From Aliivibrio finisterrensis_A (GTDB lineage: Bacteria > Pseudomonadota > Gammaproteobacteria > Enterobacterales > Vibrionaceae), in NCBI RefSeq assembly GCF_004167675.1, contig NZ_SEZQ01000007.1: 64,000 nt of DNA; one strand, given 5' to 3'. Below, piece by piece: positions 33,728 to 41,757 of the stretch. The notes below the pieces were generated by a model that saw only the letters and a program-made list of their open reading frames with translations, searched no databases and had not been told where the DNA came from. Made by a program: the position numbers and the translations under genes. Each line of letters begins with the position of its first letter. Position 1 is the first letter of the stretch.

Positions 33728-34939
33728 ATGAAGTTTACAAAATGTGCATTGGCGTTAAGCTTGGTTTTTCCAGCAATAGCGAATTCAGCTCCTTTACTTT
33801 CTTTAGATACGTTAACGAATCAAGAGAAAATTCAACAAACCAATGCATGGTTAGAGATTGATACAAAGGCTTTTCAACATAATATTGATACACTAAAACA
33901 GACCTTATCAGAAGGGACTAAAGTGTGTGCAATTATGAAAGCCGATGCTTATGGTAATGGCATTGAAGGCCTAATGGCATCAGTGATTGATCGCAACGTT
34001 GAATGCATCGGTATTACTAGTAATGAAGAAGCACGTATTGTTCGAGCTAAAGGCTTCGAAGGCGAAATCATGCGTGTACGCGCTGCAACACCAAATGAAA
34101 TTCAATCAGGTCTAGAATACCAAATTGAAGAGTTAATTGGTTCAAGTGAGCAAGCTAATACCATTGCTAAATTAGCAAAAAAAAATAATACTATTATTCC
34201 AGTACACTTAGCTCTAAATGCAGGTGGTATGGGGCGTAATGGTTTAGATCTGTCTCAGTTACAAGGTAAAAAAGAAGCGTTAAATATTGCCTTTAATGGT
34301 CATGTTAATATCGTCGGCATTATGACTCACTTCCCAAATGAGTCAGTTGAAGAGATCCGTACAAAGCTGAACTTATTCAAACAAGAAAGCCAATGGTTGA
34401 TTGATGAAGCTCAGTTAAATCGTGAAAATATCACTCTACACGTAGCAAACTCTTACACTACAATTAACCTGCCAGAAGCACATTTAGATATGGTTCGTCC
34501 TGGTGGCCTACTTTATGGTGATATGCCAAGTAATCCAGAGTACCAGCGCATTGTTCGCTTTAAAACCTCTGTGGCCTCTTTAAATTACTTACCAAAAGGC
34601 AGCACTATTGGCTACAGCAGTACTTATGTATTGGGACGTGATTCTATTCTAGCTAACCTACCATTAGGTTATTCTGATGGTTACGTACGCTCTATTGGTA
34701 ATAATGGTTACGTATTAATTAATGGCCAGAAAGCAAATGTAGTGGGTGTGACGTCTATGAATACCACTATGGTAGATGTTACCGATATTGCTGATGTTCA
34801 ACCAGGTGATGAAGTAGTTCTTTTTGGCTCTCAAAATGAAGAGACGATTGAAACTAAAGAAATGGAAGCATTTAGCAGCCGTAGTATGCCTGAGCTATAT
34901 GTTATCTGGGGTGCAACCAACCCGAAAGTATATTTATAA
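33728..34939 (+). CDS. bsr: Periplasmic broad-specificity amino acid racemase (Bsr, alanine racemase family)
   Basis: The PLP fold-type III core is plain: AIMKADAYGNG carries the PLP lysine (near residue 72), NAGGMGRNGLD and a GYSSTY loop with the second catalytic tyrosine complete the site. Unlike cytosolic Alr, it begins with a Sec signal peptide (KFTKCALALSL to IANSAP), placing it in the periplasm. The MxTHFPN and SMNTTMVDVT segments are those of Bsr enzymes, which release D-Met, D-Leu and other D-amino acids in vibrios. The ATG at 33728 is chosen over a TTG two codons earlier. It is a single gene; 33527-33727 shows no clear element. It has 403 residues. Confidence 0.9.
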   Translation: MKFTKCALALSLVFPAIANSAPLLSLDTLTNQEKIQQTNAWLEIDTKAFQHNIDTLKQTLSEGTKVCAIMKADAYGNGIEGLMASVIDRNVECIGITSNEEARIVRAKGFEGEIMRVRAATPNEIQSGLEYQIEELIGSSEQANTIAKLAKKNNTIIPVHLALNAGGMGRNGLDLSQLQGKKEALNIAFNGHVNIVGIMTHFPNESVEEIRTKLNLFKQESQWLIDEAQLNRENITLHVANSYTTINLPEAHLDMVRPGGLLYGDMPSNPEYQRIVRFKTSVASLNYLPKGSTIGYSSTYVLGRDSILANLPLGYSDGYVRSIGNNGYVLINGQKANVVGVTSMNTTMVDVTDIADVQPGDEVVLFGSQNEETIETKEMEAFSSRSMPELYVIWGATNPKVYL

Positions 34940-34961
34940 TATCTGCTCTATTGGTACAAAC

Positions 34962-34993
34962 AAAAACGGTCAGCATATGCTGACCGTTTTTTT
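34962..34993. terminator. Bidirectional terminator between the racemase and pepD
   Basis: AAAAACGGTCAGCAT / ATGCTGACCGTTTTT is a perfect 15-base palindromic arm pair followed by more T. It serves both convergent genes. Confidence 0.95.
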
Positions 34994-35010
34994 ATTAACA
35001 AGTAATAGAA

Positions 35011-36465
35011 TTATTTCTTAGGGATATTTTCTAAGATAGCTACCATTTGCTCCCAATAAAGAGCAACGGTGTCAATTTTCACTTTCTCATCTGGAGAGTG
35101 AGGGAACTTGATTGTTGGACCAAATGAAATCATATCCATTTCTGGGTAAGGCTTCTTAAATAGACCACATTCAAGGCCTGCGTGAATAACCATAATATTT
35201 GGTTTATTTCCGTAAATACCTTCATAAACATCACGGAAAACATGCATGATTTCAGAGTCAGCATCAGGTTTCCAACCAGGGTAAGTCCCTGAGAAAGTAA
35301 CTTGTGCGCTAGCCAGTTCTGCAACAGATGAAAGCATACCTTCAACCATGCTACGCCCTGAATCCATCAGAGAACGGATAAGGCATAGAATAGTAATAGA
35401 ACTTTCGTCAGTGGTAATAACGCCAACATTTAAAGACGTTTCTACAACACCTTCAATATCATCGCTCATACGGATGACGCCGTTTGGACATGCATTAAGA
35501 GTAGCAATAAAGCGTGCTTGAGTTACTGACGTTAATGTATTTTCAGTAGATGCTACTTCATTGAATGTAACAATATCTGTTTCAACACGGCCTAATTCTT
35601 CTTTTAATAACTCAGTATAAAAAGTGAATAATTCAGCTAGTTTCGCTTCGTTTTCAGCGGGTACGGCTACTGTTGCAAATGCTTCGCGAGGAATAGCATT
35701 ACGTAAGCTACCACCACGGAATTCTACAAGACGTAAATCAAGTTCAGCAGCGTGTCCAGCAAGGAAGCGACCTAATAATTTGTTTGCATTACCACGGCCA
35801 GTGTGAATATCACAACCTGAATGACCGCCTTTTAAGCCTTTTAGTGTAATTTGACGAGTTACATAACCACTAGGTAATGCTTCTCGCTCGATATTCAATT
35901 TGATTGAACCATCAGCGCCGCCAGCACAGCCCATGTAGATCTCGCCTTCTTGCTCTGAGTCGGTATTTAAAAGGATATCGCCTTCTAACCAACCAGCTTC
36001 TAGACCGAAAGCGCCAGTCATTCCCGCTTCTTCATCAATAGTAAGTAAGACTTCTAATGGACCATGTTTAAGCTCTTTTGAAGCAAGCACAGCCAAGCAA
36101 GAAGCCATACCCATACCATTATCAGCACCAAGAGTAGTTCCTTTAGCGGTTACCCACTCACCATCAATGTAAGGTTGAATCGGATCTTTTGTAAAGTCAT
36201 GGTCGGTATCTTCATTCTTCTGTGGAACCATGTCGATATGCGCTTGAAGTACAACCCCTTTACGATCTTCCATGCCTGCGGTTGCTGGTTTTTTGATAAA
36301 TACATTACCCGTAGGATCACGACGTACATCTAAACCTTCACCTGTTGCCCAATCAATAATGTATTGAGCGAGCGCTTCTTCATGCTTAGAAGGGTGAGGG
36401 ATAGAACAAATTTTATCGAAAAACTGCCAAAGTGGTTGAGGGGTTAGTTGACTGATCTCAGACAC
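35011..36465 (-). CDS. pepD: Aminoacyl-histidine dipeptidase (peptidase D)
   Basis: PepD is a cytosolic dizinc M20-family exopeptidase that cleaves carnosine-type and other dipeptides. Metal motifs are in order: QAHIDMVPQ (near residue 75), GADNGMGMA (about 115), TIDEEAGMTGAFG (about 145), NTDSEQEG (about 170) and the C-terminal HAGLECGLF. The start is GTG 36465 with a perfect AGGAG site eight bases upstream. It has 484 residues, as in V. alginolyticus PepD. Its 5' side faces the large intergenic region at 36466-37293. Confidence 0.96.
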   Translation of the reverse strand: MSEISQLTPQPLWQFFDKICSIPHPSKHEEALAQYIIDWATGEGLDVRRDPTGNVFIKKPATAGMEDRKGVVLQAHIDMVPQKNEDTDHDFTKDPIQPYIDGEWVTAKGTTLGADNGMGMASCLAVLASKELKHGPLEVLLTIDEEAGMTGAFGLEAGWLEGDILLNTDSEQEGEIYMGCAGGADGSIKLNIEREALPSGYVTRQITLKGLKGGHSGCDIHTGRGNANKLLGRFLAGHAAELDLRLVEFRGGSLRNAIPREAFATVAVPAENEAKLAELFTFYTELLKEELGRVETDIVTFNEVASTENTLTSVTQARFIATLNACPNGVIRMSDDIEGVVETSLNVGVITTDESSITILCLIRSLMDSGRSMVEGMLSSVAELASAQVTFSGTYPGWKPDADSEIMHVFRDVYEGIYGNKPNIMVIHAGLECGLFKKPYPEMDMISFGPTIKFPHSPDEKVKIDTVALYWEQMVAILENIPKK

Positions 36466-36701
36466 AAGGATCTCCTTTTGAAAGCATTATTGATTTAGAA
36501 ATGCTCTATTCATTTGAGTTATTGGTTGTTAATTAAAACAAGTATACCTATGAATTTAGCTAATTACTCTGTTTGATATTGCAAATACATTATCAGAAGT
36601 CATGAAGAAAGTACGAGAAATAGAGTGTTTTTTTAATAGCAAAAATTAAAGTAATAAAATTACATAACGTTCGATGCTAAAGAGAGGATTAATTTAATAA
36701 G

Positions 36702-36751
36702 TGTGAACTGCGTCATGTTTTTGTTGTAATTAAATTTCATGATGGTATAGT
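36702..36751 (+). promoter_or_regulatory. Promoter with possible CRP-like site for the 36755-37068 transcript
   Basis: TTGTAA (36724-36729), 16-base spacer, TATAGT (36746-36751). Upstream, TGTGA-ACTGCG-TCATG (36702-36717) fits the CRP pattern at eight of ten half-site bases, but its centre lies about 48 bases before the expected start, not at a classic class I or II position. Most of 36466-36700 shows no other element. Confidence 0.45.
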
Positions 36752-36868
36752 TAACTCATCTGCTGTTACAGCAAGAAAGAAATGCTCAAAGGATGAGTCC
36801 GATTTATCGCCTCCAAGGAACCGAGATCAATTTTAATGTTAAAAACTATCAATTGATAAGGTGATGTT

Positions 36869-36955
36869 ATGTTTTGTTTAAGTTCTTCAAGTTTCTGGAA
36901 TCAACGCTCTGTTTATACAAGTCAATTCGTATACCCAGCTTGCTTTGGTTACTAA
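36869..36955 (+). CDS. 28-codon ORF, possible leader peptide or small protein
   Basis: ATG at 36869 with AAGG (36858-36861) eight bases upstream; stop TAA at 36953-36955. The peptide begins MFCLSSSSFWNQ and ends FVYPACFGY. It has seven aromatic residues other than the Trp (four Phe including position 2, three Tyr) plus one Trp, five Ser in the first half and two Cys. It shows no run of a single amino acid as in classic attenuators and no clear membrane helix. The stop codon shares its last base with a stable UUCG hairpin, so a ribosome reaching the stop would affect folding downstream. Translation is unproven. Confidence 0.4.
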   Translation: MFCLSSSSFWNQRSVYTSQFVYPACFGY

Positions 36956-37035
36956 TAAAACTTCGGTTTTATACAGTAAAGTAATACCCCTATAATTGGA
37001 ATTCAATTAACCCCATTAAGGGTGACTTAATTCTC

Positions 37036-37068
37036 CGCCAGCCAAATCATTTGGGTGGCGTTTTTTTT
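37036..37068 (+). terminator. Terminator of the leader or small RNA
   Basis: CGCCA-G-CCAAA, loop TCA, TTTGG-G-TGGCG (10 bp with one G-G mismatch), then eight T. Confidence 0.9.
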
Positions 37069-37204
37069 ATCTAAATTTTCTGCTTCAATCCCTTCAAAAC
37101 CCTCATCTCTATTTTAAGATACTGACTTTAAATAAAAAAAAATAATTATTAGATCAAGGCATTCACTTTATTTACTATTTACATAGTAAAAGGGTAACTA
37201 TCGC

Positions 37205-37233
37205 TAGAAATTCCTATAATTCCTCTTTATAAT
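37205..37233 (+). promoter_or_regulatory. Candidate promoter of the purine permease gene
   Basis: TAGAAA (37205-37210), 17-base spacer, TATAAT (37228-37233). A second TATAAT is at 37215-37220 without a good -35. The PurR box lies just downstream. Confidence 0.5.
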
Positions 37234-37249
37234 CCTCAGCCAATCGATT

Positions 37250-37265
37250 ACGCAAACGTTTAGAT
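37250..37265 (+). promoter_or_regulatory. PurR operator
   Basis: ACGCAAACGTTTAGAT matches the PurR palindrome ACGCAAACGTTTGCGT at the first 12 positions and the last one. It lies between the promoter candidate and the permease start, so a purine-loaded PurR would block transcription. Confidence 0.75.
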
Positions 37266-37293
37266 TGCAATAAAAACTTTAGGGATTACTCAA

Positions 37294-38586
37294 ATGCTTG
37301 AGAAACTATTTAAACTGAAAGAAAACGGTACGAATGTTCGTACTGAGATTATTGCAGGGTTAACCACCTTCCTAACTATGGCTTATGTTATTTTTGTTAA
37401 TCCAGCTATTTTAGCTGATGCCGGTATGGATAAAGGTGCAGTATTTGTTGCAACTTGTATTGCTGCTGCAATCGGTTGTTTTATTATGGGATTTGTTGCT
37501 AATTTCCCAATTGCGCAAGCTCCAGGAATGGGACTAAACGCTTTCTTCACTTATACCGTTGTTTTAGGTATGGGGCATACATGGCAGGTTGCATTAGCAG
37601 CTGTATTTATGTCAGGTGTTCTATTTATATTATTAAGCTTGTTTAAAATTAGAGAATTGATTATTAATTCAATCCCTCTTTCTTTACGAACGGGCATCTC
37701 TGCGGGTATTGGTTTATTCCTGGCTTTTATTGCATTAAAAAACTCAGGTATCGTTGTTGATAATCCAGCAACTTTAGTTTCAATGGGAGCTATTAACGGT
37801 TTTCCTGCTGCAATGGGGGCATTGGCTTTCTTTTTAACGATTGCATTGGTTCATCGTGGTTATAAAGCTGCTGTAATGATCGCTATTTTAGCGGTTACTG
37901 CTCTTTCATTACTTTTCGGTGATGTTCAATACGCAGGCATTATGTCAATGCCACCAAGTATCGCACCAACATTTTTACAATTAGACTTTTCTAGTGCGTT
38001 TGAATTGAGCATGTTGACTGTTGTTTTTGCTTTCTTGTTTGTTGATTTATTTGATACAGCAGGGACTTTAGTTGGCGTGTCTCAGAAAGCGGGCATCATG
38101 GATAAAGATGGAAATATCCCTCGTTTAAATAAAGCATTATTAGCTGACTCAACAGCGACTTCTGTTGGTGCTTTATTAGGTACATCAAATACAACATCTT
38201 ATATTGAAAGTGTTTCTGGTGTTGCTGCTGGGGGGCGTACTGGCTTAACTGCTGTTGTTGTTGGTGTATTATTTCTTCTTGCATTATTTTTCTCACCTTT
38301 AGCAGGTATGGTTCCAGCTTATGCAACTGCTGGAGCATTGTTTTATGTAGCAATTTTAATGATGTCAGGTCTTGTGAGTATTGATTGGCGAGATCTTACT
38401 GAAGCAGCCCCTGTTGTTGTGGTATGCTTACTAATGCCTTTAACCTTCTCTATTGCTGATGGCATTTCTTTAGGCTTTATCTCTTATGCGGCAATTAAAT
38501 TGCTAAGTGGTAAAGGTCGTGATGTTCACATCAGTGTTTGGGTTCTTGCTGCACTATTCACGCTGAAATTTATTTTTACGGCATAG
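37294..38586 (+). CDS. NCS2/AzgA-type purine (adenine or guanine/hypoxanthine) permease
   Basis: A nucleobase:cation symporter of the AzgA-like subgroup, with 430 residues and about 12-14 membrane segments. Family sequence: TEIIAGLTTFLTMAYVIFVNP at residues 17-37, QAPGMGLNAFFTY near 73 and the LFDTAGTLVGV motif near 252, followed by ADSTATSVGALLGTSNTTSYIESVSGVAAGGRTG (about 287-320), which contributes the substrate site. Whether it prefers adenine or guanine/hypoxanthine cannot be told from sequence alone. The PurR box in front and gpt directly behind point to purine salvage. AGGG precedes the ATG. Confidence 0.92.
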   Translation: MLEKLFKLKENGTNVRTEIIAGLTTFLTMAYVIFVNPAILADAGMDKGAVFVATCIAAAIGCFIMGFVANFPIAQAPGMGLNAFFTYTVVLGMGHTWQVALAAVFMSGVLFILLSLFKIRELIINSIPLSLRTGISAGIGLFLAFIALKNSGIVVDNPATLVSMGAINGFPAAMGALAFFLTIALVHRGYKAAVMIAILAVTALSLLFGDVQYAGIMSMPPSIAPTFLQLDFSSAFELSMLTVVFAFLFVDLFDTAGTLVGVSQKAGIMDKDGNIPRLNKALLADSTATSVGALLGTSNTTSYIESVSGVAAGGRTGLTAVVVGVLFLLALFFSPLAGMVPAYATAGALFYVAILMMSGLVSIDWRDLTEAAPVVVVCLLMPLTFSIADGISLGFISYAAIKLLSGKGRDVHISVWVLAALFTLKFIFTA

Positions 38587-38621
38587 TCTGTTGTCTATGC
38601 TTTTTAGAGGTTTTGTCTATT

Positions 38622-39080
38622 ATGGCTAACAAATTTGTAATCACTTGGGACAACATGCAGATGTATACTCGCCAGCTTGCTGAGCAGTTACTTCCTGCGG
38701 AACAATGGAAAGGTATTTTGGCTGTGAGCCGTGGTGGTTTAGTTCCTGCTGCTATCTTAGCTCGTGAGTTAAATATCCGTTATGTTGATACAGTATGTAT
38801 CTCAAGCTATGACCATGATCATCAGCGTGACATGACAGTGGTTAAAGCAATGGAAGGTGACGGTGAAGGCTTTATCATCATTGATGATCTTGTTGACAGC
38901 GGTGATACAGCGGTTAAATTACGTGAAATGTATCCTAAAGGTAAACTAGTAACTGTATGTGCTAAGCCTGCAGGAATTCACTTAGTGGATACTTACATTG
39001 TAGATATCCCACAAGATACGTGGATTGAACAACCATGGGATATGGCGGTAACATACGTTGATCCTATTGCGAAAAAATAA
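38622..39080 (+). CDS. gpt: Xanthine-guanine phosphoribosyltransferase
   Basis: Gpt converts guanine, xanthine and, less well, hypoxanthine to nucleotides with PRPP. The start at ATG 38622 gives MANKFVITWDNMQ, as in E. coli, and 152 residues; the frame is open further upstream only because it overlaps the permease. The PRPP loop IIIDDLVDSGDTAVK is around residues 86-100 and the AVSRGGLVPA loop near 34. It starts 35 bases after the permease, probably on one PurR-controlled transcript, and ends at a terminator. Confidence 0.97.
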   Translation: MANKFVITWDNMQMYTRQLAEQLLPAEQWKGILAVSRGGLVPAAILARELNIRYVDTVCISSYDHDHQRDMTVVKAMEGDGEGFIIIDDLVDSGDTAVKLREMYPKGKLVTVCAKPAGIHLVDTYIVDIPQDTWIEQPWDMAVTYVDPIAKK

Positions 39081-39097
39081 TCGCAAGTTAATTGATT

Positions 39098-39125
39098 AAT
39101 GGTCCTTAAATAGGGCCATTTTTTT
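39098..39125 (+). terminator. Terminator after gpt
   Basis: AATGGTCC, loop TTAAATA, GGGCCATT (one G-U), then TTTTT. Confidence 0.88.
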
Positions 39126-39221
39126 GCCTTGAATTTGATTTTATTACACTCTACGTATTTCTTATTTCTCTTTCAGTATATAGTAATGGCTATGAACCTT
39201 TGTATTAGTGGTAGTTGATAT

Positions 39222-40466
39222 ATGACTCAGCCTGAAAGTGAAAACCTCTCCGTTAAATTATTTAAAAATAATAAACAAGCCTTAGAAACCTCAGGCCTTG
39301 TTCCTTATCTTCCAAGCAGTGCAGAGCAGATATCTTCTAATATTCATGATCGTCGTTGGTATAGAGAGCTGCGTCGACCTCAATGGATTTGGCAAGGTGT
39401 AGAGCCGATTGAGTTAGAATTACTGCTTGCTCGAATTGCGAATAGTGATAAACATAGAACTCGTGATGAATGGTTAGATACAGTCAGTGGCTATCACTCT
39501 GGTAATTGGGCTTATGAGTGGATTCATGCAGGAATGGATCACCAAAAAAGAGCAGCCGATCTGAAAGGAGATGAAGCCGCTGAGGAACTCTTTAAAGCCA
39601 GTCTTTATTTTAGCATTGCCGGATATCCGCATATAAAAGGGGATAATCTTGCAACTCAGGCTCAGGTTCTTGCCAATCAAGCGTATGAGATGGCAGCAAA
39701 AGAATCGTCTCATCGAGTAGAGAAAATATTGGTTCCTTATCAGGGACGAAAAATCACCTGTTATTTGCATCTGCCGAGTACAGAAAAACCTTTACCCGTC
39801 GTTATTGTTAGTGGGGGGATGGATTCATTACAAACTGACATGTGGCGTTTGTATCGAGATTTTCTAGCGCCAAACAATATCGCAATGTTAACGCTGGACA
39901 TGCCATCGATTGGTCATAGTTCTCATTGGCCTTTGACTGAAGATTCTAGTTGTTTACATCAGGCTGTGCTTAACTATTTGCCAAATATCCCATGGGTAGA
40001 CCGTTTCCATGCTGCGGTTATGGGGTTTCGATTTGGAGGTAATGTTGCATTACGCCTCTCCTTTTTGGAACCAAGCAGGTTAAAGGCTTGTGTAGCCTTA
40101 GGCGCTCCAATTCATAATATATTATCTGATTCAGCATCTTTGAAAAAAATGCCTAAGATGTATTTGGATGTATTGGCTTCTCGACTAGTAAAGCAAGTTG
40201 TTGATATCAATAGCCTCACAAGTCAAATGCAGGCTTGGTCATTAAAGAATCAAGGTTTTTTATCTGGAGGAAGAAAAACACCAGTATCGATCCTTTCGAT
40301 TGGATTACAAGGTGATCCTGTTTCACCAAAGTCGGATAACAAGTTGGCATCTTTATTTAGCCAGTATGGCAAAGGGATTGAATTAAAAAGTAAGACTTTG
40401 CATAGTGGCTACGAAGAGGCACTAAATCAGATGATTGAGTGGATAAAAGAAGAGATGAAGCAATAA
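39222..40466 (+). CDS. frsA: FrsA-family alpha/beta-hydrolase-fold protein
   Basis: FrsA (fermentation/respiration switch protein, E. coli YafA) binds the glucose-specific EIIA and has been reported to act on pyruvate in V. vulnificus. The 414-residue protein has an N-terminal cap (about 1-170) with RRWYRELRRPQWIWQG, and a C-terminal alpha/beta-hydrolase fold with VVIVSGGMDSLQ near 190 and a nucleophile-elbow-like MGFRFGGN near 265. The usual serine of GxSxG is an arginine here, as in other FrsA proteins, so it is not a classic esterase. It stands between gpt and proB, as in other vibrios. Confidence 0.9.
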   Translation: MTQPESENLSVKLFKNNKQALETSGLVPYLPSSAEQISSNIHDRRWYRELRRPQWIWQGVEPIELELLLARIANSDKHRTRDEWLDTVSGYHSGNWAYEWIHAGMDHQKRAADLKGDEAAEELFKASLYFSIAGYPHIKGDNLATQAQVLANQAYEMAAKESSHRVEKILVPYQGRKITCYLHLPSTEKPLPVVIVSGGMDSLQTDMWRLYRDFLAPNNIAMLTLDMPSIGHSSHWPLTEDSSCLHQAVLNYLPNIPWVDRFHAAVMGFRFGGNVALRLSFLEPSRLKACVALGAPIHNILSDSASLKKMPKMYLDVLASRLVKQVVDINSLTSQMQAWSLKNQGFLSGGRKTPVSILSIGLQGDPVSPKSDNKLASLFSQYGKGIELKSKTLHSGYEEALNQMIEWIKEEMKQ

Positions 40467-40572
40467 TCTGACTTTTTATCCATCTTATTAAAGTGAAATG
40501 TTATTAAATGCTATTTTAGGCTTGTACTGTTCTGATTTGCTTGCTAAAAGTAGTTACAGTTATTCCAATTAT

Positions 40573-40595
40573 ATTACGATGATTATCGTCGTAAT
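40573..40595. repeat. 23-bp palindrome upstream of proB
   Basis: ATTACGATGAT-T-ATCGTCGTAAT pairs at 10 of 11 positions. It lies 39 bases before the proB start in the 167-base frsA-proB gap. No known regulator site is recognised; it could be an operator or RNA hairpin. No other feature is seen in that gap. Confidence 0.6.
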
Positions 40596-40633
40596 AATCA
40601 CATCATTTATTAAGTAAAATAGGTAGTAGGGAA

Positions 40634-41743
40634 TTGAATACACAATCTCAAACCATAGTCGTTAAACTTGGTACAAGTGTACTCACAGGTGGCACATTAA
40701 AATTAGACAGAGCACACATGGTTGAGTTAGTTCGCCAATGTGTTCAGCTAAAAAAAGCGGGCCATCAGGTTATTGTTGTTACATCTGGGGCTATTGCCGC
40801 TGGCCGTGAGCATCTTAACTACCCCGAACTACCCAAAACCATGGCCAATAAGCAGTTACTGGCTGCAGTTGGTCAAAGTTGCTTAATTCAAGCATGGCAG
40901 AGTTTATTTGGTATTTATGGTGTGGATGTAGGTCAAATGCTACTTACCCGCGCAGATTTAGATGACCGTGAGCGTTATTTAAATGCACGAGATATGCTAA
41001 CTGCGCTACTTAAAAATAACATTGTGCCTATTGTTAACGAAAACGACGCAGTAGCAACCAATGAAATTAAAGTGGGTGATAACGATAACCTTTCTGCATT
41101 AGTGGGTATTTTAGCTGGTGCAGATAAATTACTATTATTAACAGATCAATCAGGTTTGTTTACTGCTGACCCACGTAAAGATCCAAAAGCAGAACTGATT
41201 AAAGAAGTTCATACTATCGATGAAACACTGCGCAAGATTGCTGGTGGCAGTGGTACCACGTTAGGTACTGGTGGTATGGCAACTAAGCTACAAGCGGCTG
41301 ATGTGGCACGTCGAGCAGGCATTGAAGTAATTATCGCAGCGGGTAGTGCAGAAAATGTAATTACTGATGTTGTGAACTCTAAGCCTCAAGGTACGAAATT
41401 CTTACCGGTAGAGTGTGCTTTAGAAAGCCGTAAACGTTGGATCTTGGCTGGACCTCCATCAAAAGGCAGTATTGTTATTGATGATGGCGCGGTAAATGCG
41501 GTTCAGCAAAAAGGCAGTAGCTTATTAAGTAAAGGTATTACTGAGGTTTCTGGTCACTTTATTCGTGGTGGCGTAGCCAAAATTGTTAATACAAAAGGCG
41601 AATTAATTGCTCGTGGTATTTCACGTTATTCGAGTGATGATTTGACTAAGATTTTAGGAAAACACAGTCAGGATATTTACGCAGTATTAGGCTACGAATA
41701 TGGCCCTGTAGCTATCCATCGTGATGATTTAGTACTGATTTAG
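40634..41743 (+). CDS. proB: Glutamate 5-kinase
   Basis: ProB phosphorylates glutamate, the first and feedback-inhibited step of proline synthesis. The start is TTG 40634, with AGGGA a few bases upstream; it gives MNTQSQTIVVKLGTSVLTGG, the standard N-terminus, and no ATG lies nearby. The amino acid kinase domain covers about 1-255 (VVTSGAIAAGREHL, NENDAVATNEIKVGDND, GTGGMATKLQAADVA) and a PUA domain the last 95 residues. It has 369 residues. proA follows after 14 bases. Confidence 0.97.
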   Translation: MNTQSQTIVVKLGTSVLTGGTLKLDRAHMVELVRQCVQLKKAGHQVIVVTSGAIAAGREHLNYPELPKTMANKQLLAAVGQSCLIQAWQSLFGIYGVDVGQMLLTRADLDDRERYLNARDMLTALLKNNIVPIVNENDAVATNEIKVGDNDNLSALVGILAGADKLLLLTDQSGLFTADPRKDPKAELIKEVHTIDETLRKIAGGSGTTLGTGGMATKLQAADVARRAGIEVIIAAGSAENVITDVVNSKPQGTKFLPVECALESRKRWILAGPPSKGSIVIDDGAVNAVQQKGSSLLSKGITEVSGHFIRGGVAKIVNTKGELIARGISRYSSDDLTKILGKHSQDIYAVLGYEYGPVAIHRDDLVLI

Positions 41744-41757
41744 TAAAAGGATATATT

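Larger units (their letters stand above)
36755..37068 (+). ncRNA. Candidate structured leader or dual-function RNA upstream of the purine permease
   Basis: About 310 bases lie between a promoter and an intrinsic terminator on the plus strand. Order of elements: a closing stem CTCATC (36755-36760) / GATGAG (36792-36797) enclosing a TGCTG-TTA-CAGCA hairpin; a GATC-containing purine-rich part; CAATT/AATTG arms (about 36828-36855); a 28-codon ORF (36869-36955); a UUCG tetraloop hairpin ATAAAAC-TTCG-GTTTTAT (36955-36972) beginning on the stop codon; two CCCC blocks (36987 and 37011) and a GGGT (37020); and the terminator. I do not recognise it as a known riboswitch class. The permease lies 225 bases beyond with its own promoter. 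Confidence 0.45.

Noticed and set aside
36790..36815. GGATGAGTCCG resembles the conserved CUGAUGAGUCC arm of hammerhead ribozymes.
   Set aside because: The CTGATGA core reads GGATGAG, no GAAA box follows and no cleavage-site stem can be drawn; treated as coincidence.
39474..39770. Minus-strand frame of 98 codons inside frsA.
   Set aside because: Shadow of frsA with no promoter or ribosome site.
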